A stretch of DNA of 64,000 nucleotides from Lepidodermella squamata (Eukaryota > Gastrotricha). Shown here one piece after another: positions 1 to 10,600 of this stretch. The notes beneath the pieces are model-generated. The model did no database searches. It saw only the letters and a program-made list of their open reading frames with translations, and was not told where the DNA came from. The stretch is from contig JBLDXI010000029.1 of NCBI GenBank assembly GCA_047495785.1, positions 372,001-436,000 of the forward strand, given 5' to 3'. The translations under genes were made by a program, and so were the position numbers. Within the stretch, counting starts at the first letter, position 1; each line of letters starts with the position of its first letter.

Positions 1-1511
1 AAGTTGAGCTTGAGGCTAATGATGACTTAATTATCGACTGTGATCAATACATTTTTTTGAAAAGTAAAAAAATTTCAACAGGAGCAGGGAAAAAGCAATT
101 AAATTCCAAAAATAACACGAAACATACCAGCCGGGAAGCTAATATTGCCTAAGTCAAGGGTGTTCAAGGTATTCAAAGAATTCATGGAATTCATCCCGGG
201 TGAACAAAAATTCAGCGAAAAGCGCAGAATTACGTCAGAGCGTCTACGTTTTTGGGGGAGTATAATGTTTCATTCGCGGGAAATCATCTTAATTCGCTAT
301 AGCTTGTGGTGGTATCTTATTTGCTCTCTTGAGAAGGAAGGGGGAGGGGCGGGGAATTTCTTCGAAATTCAAAGATGTGTCCAAGAGCAGTATTTTTTTG
401 GCGGGTGGTGAGTAGGGTACTTACCCCAATGAATACATATCTGCTAAGATACAAATATCCCAATCCCAAGTCAACGAAATCTTCACGAACCCCTTTACGA
501 AACCCATGTACCTATCCGCAAGAGATCGCAAGAAAAGCTTTCAAATATTGTATGCGGTTTGTCTGTATAGTGTCCGAACGCGGTGGTCTAACAGACCGTC
601 ACGTAACCGAACGACATTTTATTGCTTTATGTGCGGACAGCCTCAAATGATGTCCAGATTTTAAACAACTTTTTATCATTGAGACCTTCGTAAGACTGAT
701 ATTCTGTGTCTGCTTTGATGAGTAGTTATGAACTAGAAAATATAGACAAATATGGGCAAGAAAGTTTGGACATTTTATTCGGCTCAAACAACCATAATTA
801 GCACACCTACCTTTTAGCGACCTACTAAGCATAAAGTCGTGCAAAATCATTGTTATTTGAAGCCGAATCAAACTAAATAGAGAGCGGCTCCCGATAGTAA
901 GAAGAGACGGGACATCATCAATAAATTTGAAAAGAAATCCACGTCGACTATGGATTTGTGTGTGCGGTCCTTCGACCCTATTTCATTCCATTAAGAGGTG
1001 TCAGAGGTCTCAGGCTTTCCTTTTCAGTTCAATAACATCAGCCATCATGAGGGGTTTACATATCCACAAGATCATTTCAATTTAACCCCAAGAATGTTAA
1101 AATTATTTTAAATCTTAGAGTGATTGGATGTCTGCGGTTTTGTGAAACTGGGCAGCAATGCCTTTCTATTTGATTGAAAAACCCCCATTTTGGACACTAA
1201 CAGTCACACTGAAAAGATAAGAGGATTCACTCGCGTAATTACTCGGACTCCGGCGTTTTTTCGTTTCAAATTATTTTTCAAATCTGTATAAAGCGAAGAA
1301 CGAGAATGTTCTAGCACTGCTTCGAGTGCAAGATAGGCGCACTTGAAGTGGTGGCCAAAGAATAATAGACGGTAAGGCGGCGCCCATGCTAGCTGATGAG
1401 CATGCCAAGCAGCATGATGATGATGATGCGTCAACAAAATGCGTACGCACTTGGGGGCGTCAACACGAATTCGCCTTCAGTGCCTCAAAATCCACTGAGA
1501 TTCACCATTTG
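1..1511. other. Upstream region, no gene recognised
   Basis: AT-rich sequence without a convincing coding exon. Open frames here are short, lack family resemblance and have no consistent splice partners. The last part presumably holds the promoter and 5' leader of the temptin-like gene starting at 1512. The frame stays open upstream to an ATG at 1386, but that extension (His/Asp-rich) would bury the signal peptide, so I treat it as leader. Confidence 0.5.
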
Positions 1512-2689
1512 ATGGCCAGGCACCTAGCATTTCTAGTGCTTGGCGTATTGACGCCGCAAGTCGCCGGCTTCCCGGCGTTGCAAGATCTGATACCCAATGC
1601 GAGAAATGTCCCGAATCCTTGCAACCGAGCTAAGACCGTGCCAGGCCTCGGGCATGCTAACTTGATCGGCGGCGGCACTTTGAATCCATTTGGCATGGAT
1701 TTCTACCGAAATAATTTCACATGGTCTGTGGTATGCCCGATGGACTCTGACGGCGATGGCATGTCAAACGGCCAGGAATTGGGCGATCCATTATGTGTCT
1801 GGAGACCATTTTTCGGCGTAGACCCAACAATTATGGCTCGTAACGCAATCTCTCATCCTGGAGTCTGTGAACCGATTGATGCACCGACTTGTCAAAGAGT
1901 AAAACTTTTTCAAATGTGAAGAAAATATATCAATTTTGAGTATTGCAGGCTAACACCTTTCTTGACATGAATAAGTGTGCTGACCTTCCATTAGATCCGC
2001 CGATGCCTCCACCGAGGAGACCTCCCCCTCCCCCTCCTCCTCCGCCTCCACCGCCGCCACCGCCCCAGCCAGCAGTCCTAATTCTACCGCCCAACTTCAT
2101 GTTCTGCGCTAACAATGACAAGCCCTTCAAAGTCCCAATCACCCTAGCCGATGCTTACCAATGCGACGCAAATAACCCTTGCCCGACTGGTTATGGCTGC
2201 GTGACTGGCCCTACGGATACTCTCGCATTTTCAGTGTGCTGCCCAGTGTCTCGACAACCGCCGCCTCGATGCCCACCCCCGCCGCCGCCACCACCACCTC
2301 CTCCACCGCCCCCTCCTCCGCGGTTGTCTCTTTTGATCCCGATTTTGGTCGCTAAGCCTGCGACCGCTCCCCCTCCTCCTCCACCACCACCACCCCCGGT
2401 TTTCGTCCTACCTCCCAGCCCTGTGCCCCAGCCACCTCCCCCGCCACCACCGCAGCCGCAAGTCGTCAACCAGTCCCCAGTTGAGTGGTGCGTCCGAGAT
2501 GCGGAGACCGGTCCCTGCGGCAGCATGGTAGTCGCGTGGTACTGGAACCAAGCCGCAGCCCGTTGCTGGCCTTTCGCGTACGGCGGCTGTGTGCGGCTGA
2601 CGAGCGGCGTCATCGCCTACCGCGCGCCTTTCCTAACCCGCGACGACTGCGAATCGACGTGCCAAGCCGTAGCACGGTTGGGCAGATGA
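1512..2689 (+). CDS. Secreted temptin / cysteine-rich / Kunitz protein with polyproline linkers (copy 1)
   Basis: Two exons, 1512-1898 and 1949-2689 (phase 0, gtaaaa donor, ttgcag acceptor), 375 aa. The start at 1512 gives a signal peptide (MARHLAFLVLGVLTPQVAG) followed by a temptin-type domain at about residues 20-120: FPALQDLIPNA, NPFGMDF, the Ca-loop-like DSDGDGMSNGQELGDP and CVW, then HPGVCEP. Exon 2 has proline runs separating a lustrin-like Cys module (CPTGYGCV...VCCP) from a C-terminal Kunitz domain, C-x8-C-x15-C-x7-C-x19-C-x3-C. The fourth loop is longer than in typical Kunitz domains. The residue after the second Cys (P1) is Gly, so classical trypsin inhibition is doubtful. A poly(A) signal is at 2829. 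Temptin is known as an aquatic pheromone component in Aplysia; the role here is unknown, but an extracellular or cuticle/egg-coat location is plausible. Confidence 0.8.
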
Positions 2690-2922
2690 ACTCATGCAGG
2701 TGTGAGGCGTTGTTGAGCTAATTGAATTAACGCTTAAGTAAATATTTTGTTTAAACACATTTGTTACGCGTCTTAAGGCACGTGTTATGTTTACCTTAAC
2801 GCGCGAACGCCTTTGCAATTAATTTTGAAATAAAAGCGAAAAAAGTACACTGAACAAACACGCGGTTTATTGTCACCGGCAATGTGTCAAATAACAATAT
2901 TAATTTTTGCTGCCGAAATTTC

Positions 2923-4149
2923 ATGACTTTCATCACACCAGCGATATTTGTGACGCTGCTGCAATCAGCCGCTGCGTTCCAGACTTACTTGAACCGCATT
3001 CCGAATGGGAATAAAGTTCCGAATCCGTGCTTTTTCACCGGCGGATCGCAAGGCAACCTCAACATGGCTACAGCGTCCTGGTACGGGGTTGGCCACAAAA
3101 GCCGGCAAGGACGCGGCGAACTCAACCAGTTCGGTGTCGATTTCCGTTCCAGTTCTCATGTAAATTTCATCATTTTCTTTGAGGAGAAAATGCAATTAGT
3201 CGTAAATTTCCCACGCTGATATAGTTGTAAATCGGAAATCTTTCTAGCTTTTCCTGGTCTCCTCACAGCAAATTTTTGAAAAATGTTTGTTCTTCAATTA
3301 AAGGTGTGGACTACAACCCTTTGTCGTAAAGATAGTGATGGCGATGGTTTGACGAATGGAGAAGAATTAGGGGATCCAGACTGCGTATGGGTTCCCGGAG
3401 CCCGTCCGGCCTACAACCGGGTGACGCACCCAGGTGTTTGCGACCCCGTCGGATCCGCAAAATGCGCGGCCTACAACTCATTCCTACCATGCGTGGCCAC
3501 ACCGGAACCACCAGCCGGGGTCGAAACATCCGGCAATAGCCTGTCGTCCGGTCGTTACTATGAACGATTGATGCGGAACGACGTTGGTGTCGACTCGGCG
3601 TCTTGCCCAATGCTAGTCGGGCAAAATCAGCCAATCGTGACGATGGAGCTAGTTCGGTGTAGGGAAGATAGCGAATGCAGGGATGGCTACGGCTGTGTCC
3701 CGGTTGGTGACCCGAAATTTTTTGGTGTGTCTATCTGCTGTCCGTCGACGATACCTGGCCAACGAAGCGTGACGCAACGACCCAATACGTACTACGACAC
3801 TTTTAATCAATTCAGCAGCGGTTTTTGGAGTTATAACAATTTAGTCGAGGCGAATCGACGGCCCCAGCGCATTCAGCCGTCGAGATCTAGTTTCCGGCGT
3901 TGTTTCACCGATGCGCCTATGATGAAAGCGGGCAACAGGCCGTGCCAACCGCTGACGGTGCTTTGGTGGTACCAGCAGAGTGCGGCGGTTTGCCAGCCTT
4001 TCTACGCGAATGGCGAGCAATGCTCGAGTGGAACTGATTCGTATTTCGCATCGAGGCAGGAATGCCAAGCCGTGTGTGACGCTCGCGAAGTTTCGAACTC
4101 TATCATTTACTCTCGTGACACTAATAATGCGATAAATCGTTTGAAATAA
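2923..4149 (+). CDS. Secreted temptin / cysteine-rich / Kunitz protein (copy 2)
   Basis: Tandem paralogue of the preceding gene. Exons are 2923-3159 and 3304-4149 (phase 0; CAT|gtaaat donor, ttaaag acceptor), 360 aa. The signal peptide runs from MTFITPAIFVTLLQSAAA. The temptin domain (FQTYLNRIPNGNKVPNPC, then DSDGDGLTNGEELGDPDCVW) is split by the intron just before the Ca-loop-like segment. A lustrin-like module follows (CRDGYGCV...SICCP) and a C-terminal Kunitz-like domain with six cysteines (FRRC, RPC, AVC, EQC, QEC, AVC). It lacks the long polyproline linkers of copy 1. The P1 position is Gln, again not a basic residue. The acceptor at 3302-3303 has a weak pyrimidine tract, so the exact exon 2 start is less certain than the domain assignment. 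Confidence 0.77.
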
Positions 4150-4644
4150 ATTTTCAAGAAAATGTGATGTTCATCCCTATTTTTACAAATTCTCGATTTT
4201 ATACATTGTTTTTCATTTCGAAACAAATGAAGTTTGAATGAATTTTAAACCGCCGCCGTTAAAGTCCCCAAACACCCTCGACGTATGCAACCCAGCAAAC
4301 AAAACACAAATTTAAACTGGCTAATTTCCGGTGCACAGAGTCTATTTCACGCATTTCATTAATACAAGCGTATATGGATACTGCCAGTTTATTTATTTTT
4401 TTCGAATGTTGTTGAATGTTGTTGGCGAACAAAAAACGTACCGAATAACCCCGCCGGTTCACGCTACGTAAGTTCGGCAGCTCCACGCAAACACCTGCGC
4501 CCTAAATATAACCTCGAACGTTTTAGCTTTCTGGTCCAACGCATCGATAAGCTACTGTTTCAATTAAAAGCGATTCTAATCGCCATTTCACCTGGAACGT
4601 GCAGCAATTTGGTTAATTGCGTGAAATTCGGAGCAGTCTCGGCC
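4150..4644 (+). promoter_or_regulatory. Vitellogenin upstream region with TATA-like box
   Basis: Gene-free interval between the copy 2 Kunitz gene and the vitellogenin ATG. A TATA-like TAAATATAA lies at 4503-4511, about 135 bp before the ATG, a reasonable distance for a core promoter with a short leader. No other element is claimed. Confidence 0.35.
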
Positions 4645-7600
4645 ATGAGCAACAAAGCATTGAGGGCGTGCTTCCTTGTGGCACTCATAATTTGCCAGAT
4701 TATTGTGGCGGCAATGGCAAATAAAATCGAATCGGAACAAAATCCCATTCTTGGTGAGCTGCTATTAATAATGAAATAATTGGCCTACAATGTTTTGTGA
4801 TAAATTCTCAACCTCGATTCGAACACTTGCATTTTCCTTAAAATTTAAAACACAATTATTAAATCATTCAATACAAGTTAGTGAACCGGATTATTTGGCC
4901 ATGAGAATTTTCTGTTTTATTTTCAATTTTATGGAAAATACGCCGCCGAAAAATGGCTCAAATGCAAATTCAAAGAAAATAGGAAAATGACCCTAATAAC
5001 TATCATTTTGCCTCTCATCTCGCTTCATCCTGTCCAACCAATTTTTTAGATGAGGGATTCCGCGCTATGAAGGAGTACGTCTACGACTACGAGACGACGA
5101 CTGCCGTACAGCTGGACGGCGCCTCGGCCGCTGACCAGCAGTCGCTGCTGCGCGTGCGCTGCCGGGCCCGCCTCGCCCTGCTCGAGAACGACGCCGCCGT
5201 GCTGCGCCTCGAACAGCCGCTGTCGCTGCAGGCCTCGCAGCTGCCGTCGACCGACGCCGAGACGCCGCGCTTCGGCCCGATCGCCGCCGAGTCGCGCCTC
5301 GCCGAACAGCTGCTCAAGCCGGTCGCGTTCCGCTTCGCCGACCATGCCCAGGTCGCCTCGCTGCGCGCCGACGCCTCGGAGCCGGCGTGGTCGCTCAACC
5401 TCAAGAAGGGCCTGCTGCAGCTGCTGCAGCTGCAGCTGACCGGCCACAAGCAGGCCAAGGACGCCGTGTTCACTGTTGCGGAACCTTCGCCCATCGGCAC
5501 CTGCGACACGCTGTACACCGTCTCCGAGCCTGTGTCGGTCGCCGGCAACTCGCTGCCTCGCTTCGAAGTGCGCAAGTCCCGCAAGGACTCGCAGTGCAAG
5601 GACACGCCTCGCCTCGCCCTTTCGACCATGCCGTCCGGCGCCAAGACCGCCGACGCCCTGCGCCAGTCGACCGTCGTCGAGCTGACGCTGGCGGGCAGCC
5701 GCCGCGACTACGTCATCGCCTCGGCCAGCCTCGAGAGCCGCGTTGTCGTCCCGCTGCCAGCCAAGCGTGACGTCGTCGTCGCCTCGACGTCTCACCTGCG
5801 CCTCGCTGCCGTCGAGCCCATCGCCGACGCCAGCCACGTCCAACGCCTGCTGCCGGCCTCTGTGCGCACCCTGCGCCAACCGCTGCGCCTCGAGTCGCCT
5901 GAATTCGACCGATCTGAGGAACAGACCAAGGATCGCCAAGATCTCCAGGTTGAGGACGAGAAGGTCGCCATCGAGCGTCTGATGGCCATCAGCACCGAGT
6001 TCTGCGCCCGCCGTCGCGAGGCTAAGCACGCCCAGGCCGCCGCGTCTCTGCTCGAAATCGCGCGCACCCTGCGCCACATTCGCCCCGAACAACTGCGTCA
6101 AATCGTCGCCGAGTCGCCGTGCGCTGAGCTGCGTCTGCCGTAAGTTTCGTTCGGATATTTTAAAGAGCTCTTCTCTCGGCTTCTTACTAAAATTAAAAGT
6201 CATGGGGATTTTTCAGTTTTTTGTCGAATTCAAATATCGAAATAATTTTTTGTATATTGTCTCGATTTTTGGGAGAATTATCCGTTGAAATTGAATAACG
6301 TTTTAGTTCGTTGCATGGGAGTTTAATGCAAATTTTTGAAATATTCGAAATATTTCTGTGATACCTAATCCCTATTTCTCTTTTTAGGCTGCTGGAGGCT
6401 GTTGTTGCTGAAAACCAGCCTGGCGTGGTTGCGCTCATTTCCGACCTGGCTCAAGCGAACAAATTACCCGCTAGTGAAGCCAAGTCCATTCTCGGCTCAA
6501 TCGCTCTAGTCACCCTTCCCCGCTCGAGCGACATCGATAGATTGAACAAACTGTGCGAACAGGTAAGCTATAATATTAGCAAAATTCCAAATTCCAAATT
6601 TCGGGAAATGGTGAATTTCTCAAATTTTTTGCCATTCAAAATTAATTAAATAAATAAATTATTTTTACATTATTATCAATTTATTATGCGATAATCGTTA
6701 AAGTGAATTTGACGTGCCTAATTTTAGATTAACTCAGGCCAAGTCATGAGCAACGCCAGCCAACCTGAACGCGAGTCTCTGCACCAGCGATGCGTTCTCG
6801 CCTACAGCAGCGTAGTCGGAGCTGCTTGCTCGCCCATCAGCAGCACCCAGCAGCAGTGCCAGGGTGAACAATACGCCGAACCCATCCGCAGGCTGCTCCG
6901 CTCAGCCGTGACGCATCGCGACGAACTCGTTGCCCTGGCCGCTGTTGGAAACGCCGGTCTTCCCGCGTTGCTACCTGAGATCACCCGGGTGCTGGGTGAC
7001 CGCACCCAGTTGCGCAACCCTGAACCCATTTACGCTCTGAGACGCCTCGCAACACGGCCTGAACTAAAATCTCAAATTCGATCTATGCTATTACCAATTT
7101 TATTCGACACCAAACTGTCAGATGACGTGAGAATCGCAGCTTACGTTGCAGTCACCCTAACGCGCCCAGAATCACCCGAAATCACCCTGATTGCGAAATC
7201 TGTCGTATCGAAAAGTGAGCCTAGCTCAAATGTGGCCTCATTCGTCCGCTCTCATTTAGCCACGATGGGCAATAACTCAAGTTTCAATGGCCTCATCGAT
7301 CGCCCACTCAATTTGGTCACCCTGTCGAAAATCGCGAAATTGAGCCTTTTCGACGAGAAATTGAGCGTAGAAGCTACGATTTTGTCTCGAAGCGATGTCC
7401 CAGGACCCGATAGCCTCTACTCCCGTTTTAATTTCGAAATATTTGGCCATCGATTTTCGCCTCTTGAATTAAGCGCCTCACTTCGGCCTGTGCACCAACA
7501 TGATTTTAAGGAGGGTGATCTGAAACCGACCGATGAGCAGGAACGTGAGGAGGCTATGGTTAGGCGAATTTTACAAGGCGTTGGAATCGAAAAATTGGTG

Positions 7601-10600
7601 GATGTGATTTCGGCGAAAAAATTGCCCGGCTCCGAGGCAAATAGCCAAAGTACCGACCCGATTATTGGATATCGAGCTAATTACTACGTCAAGCTTTTCG
7701 ATCGAATTCTTGCACTGCAGACAATGGGTAAATTCTGTTAAAATTATCACAAATTTCATAAATCCTACAGAGATGGAGGCTTGAAATTCTCGAAAAGATG
7801 TTATTTTGATAAAATATTCAAAAAAAATATGTTGAAACGATAATTTGAGGGGTTTTTTCGATGAAAAGTACTACGGAATATTCGGTAATAATATGAATTA
7901 GTGCGGGTATTTCTTCACATCATCTCGGATTATTTCATATTTTTTCAATTTTTCCAGATTTCAATGAGATTAAATCAATGCTGAACAAGCTTATTCTGGG
8001 CGCGATGCGATCGAGTGGCAAATCCGACGTCGCGAATACCTATTCGAACCTGATAACTAGATCAGAAATTGTCGTGCCAACAGAAACGGGTCTGTTCGCC
8101 TCGTTTTCGGCCTCGCTCGCCTCGGTCGTTACGCTTCGCCGCCGTTTTGAAATGACCGCGAATCCTCGCCAAATCAGCGCGTCGTTCCACCCGATTATCG
8201 GTCTGGCCGGTGAAAGCCGTGCCAACATTGAGCTGCCCTTCCTACGACAAGGCCTGGCAATAACTGGGGACCTTAGATTCGAACTGCCTCTCAACGCAAA
8301 GGGCGAAGTCGAGCAGTTGAAATCGGGTGATAAATCGCTGAAAATCACGATCGAACCGCATGATAGGGACCTTGAAATTTTTAAATCTTCAATTTCTACA
8401 GTGGTTTTCGAGGAATCACTCAAGCGTGACCTCGTTCTGCCGCAATCAGTGCAGCGCGACGATAATTCAACCTTCGACAAATTATTGCGTGACGATTTCA
8501 AGAAACCAGAACGAATTCGCGCGATCGGAAATCGATTCGAAAAATCGATTTGTTCATCGCCGTCTCGCTGTTCAATGAAGCGTATCGAAGCTGGGCTGAC
8601 AATGCCATTCTTAGGCTGTAGAATGATATCTGAAGTTATTTACAACGAAAGATCGCCGCCTGTTTTCAGCGGTCCGATGAAATTCCGTTTGGTTCAGAAA
8701 AAATCCGCGGCCGAGCCATTGATTGTCCGAATCCAGGCCAAAACGCTGGAGGACATTACCGCTCAAGATGTCATGACCCGACTGGAGAAAATGACTGGGG
8801 TTAAATTGGGCGACAAATCATTTATGGATTCATTATTGCCGCGAAAAGATCGCTTCACTGCCGACTCGGAATTCGACCAGCCGGAGGACAGTGAGGAGGA
8901 AAATGCCGAAAAACCCGAAAAAACCCGAAACCAGGAAAAAACCGAAAATTCTGAAGAAAAGCCGGAAGAAAGTGAAGCGCCAAAGGCTTCTCATCGCGCC
9001 CTCTCGAAAGAGGCTGAGCAAAGTGAAAATTCAGAAAAAACCGAAAATTCCGATAAACCCGAAAAAACCGATGATTCATCATCCAGCGAGGAGGACAATT
9101 CCGAAAACGAGCAAATTCAACGCGAACGCGACTTCGTTGTTAAAGATGCTCGCGATTTCGATATGAATGAGCTTCGATCGCGTTACATGGGCGATTCTAA
9201 GGTGCGCATGCAGGTCCTCCAGTTGGATGCGAAAGTTGGAAATCGGACGGCGAAATGGGCGCTAAGTGTCACGCGCGGGCCTCGCGTTTTTATTACGCGC
9301 AATTACTTTGAGGTGACACCTTTCACGCAAGTCTACAAGGCACTTTGGGAGACTCTTCTTCCTAGTAAGTTCAATTTTTGTTAGCTTGCTTCACTCTAAA
9401 AATGGACTGTATCATAAAATCTTAAATTAATTAAAGAATAAATTAAACAAAATAGTTTATCTTGGGAATTTTATAAAGTTTAAAATAAATTGAATGTTTG
9501 GATTAAATTTCAAATTTCAAATTTCAAATTCCAAATTTTCAAATTTTAATTTTTAATTTTAGACAAATTTATTAAATGTCCTTTTCCTCTTAGTTGAGAA
9601 AGATATTGGCCACGTGATCCGAACAATCACTCCAGACGACCTGAACTCAGTCACCGACCTGCCTTCGTACCAACTATGGCGCTATGGCAAAAATTTGGAG
9701 AAGCGCATTTCAATCCAACTGAGGGCTCAACCTCGCCGTAAGCAAATCCAGCCAAGCGAATCCAAGGCGGCAGATGACAGTTTCTTCTACCGTATGATGG
9801 ACGAAAACAAACGCGATGATTTGAATGAAATAACGCGCGAAACAATCGCGACTTACAGATCTGCGCTTCAAGCTGTCCCAGAACTTATCCAGAGCTTCGA
9901 ACGCTGCATTTCGCAGGGGAAATTCGGGTTCGATAGTTGCACGGAGACTAAGACTGAATATGTTTATTCATGCTTGGCTGAGCATGTCGGCGAGATTGCG
10001 GCTGAAATGGGCCAGCGAGAGCGTGAACAACTCAGACAAGAGCAAATTGTCAAGGTCGATCGGTGCATTGAGCGAAAATTCACTGATAAGCTGTATTTAC
10101 GCGATATTTCTATCTACATTGCTTATGACCGGGTAAGATTGTTGTCAACTTAGGAATCAAAAATTTAATTTGAAATAAAAAATTAGAAAGCCCCAATTAA
10201 TTAACAGTAATAATTGTGAAATTTTCCAAAATTTTGACTTTGAAAAAATTAAAAATTTACATTTCAAATTTTTTAAATGTCCCAACATCTATTTTAATTA
10301 AATTTGTTCAATTTCAAGAATCCGGTGAATATAATGATGCATGAGATATTAAATTAGAAGAATTCCTTAGAAACACTATTCGAAAAAATCTCAAACAGGG
10401 TAAGCTAGGAATTGTTTTTGTGTTCACGCCCCCACTGATGGGGGTGAGCCGAATCCCGGAGGCACTGCAATACCGGGCCGACTCTTGGGCAGGGTCCAGC
10501 AAGCTGGTGTCACCTGCCCGGCTAGCCAAAAATCGGGCTAATATCGTAGGCCCCACATGGAGGCCGTTGTAGATATTAAACTACAAAGAACAGATACTAC

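Noticed and set aside
1930-2613. Poly-Gly open frames on the minus strand
   Set aside because: Antisense of the polyproline linkers of the temptin-Kunitz gene.
5046-6203. 385-codon open frame on the minus strand opposite vitellogenin exon 2
   Set aside because: It mirrors the GC-ending codon bias of the real exon, has an Arg/Gly/Leu-rich shadow composition and no domain; the plus-strand frame continues the vitellogenin domain.
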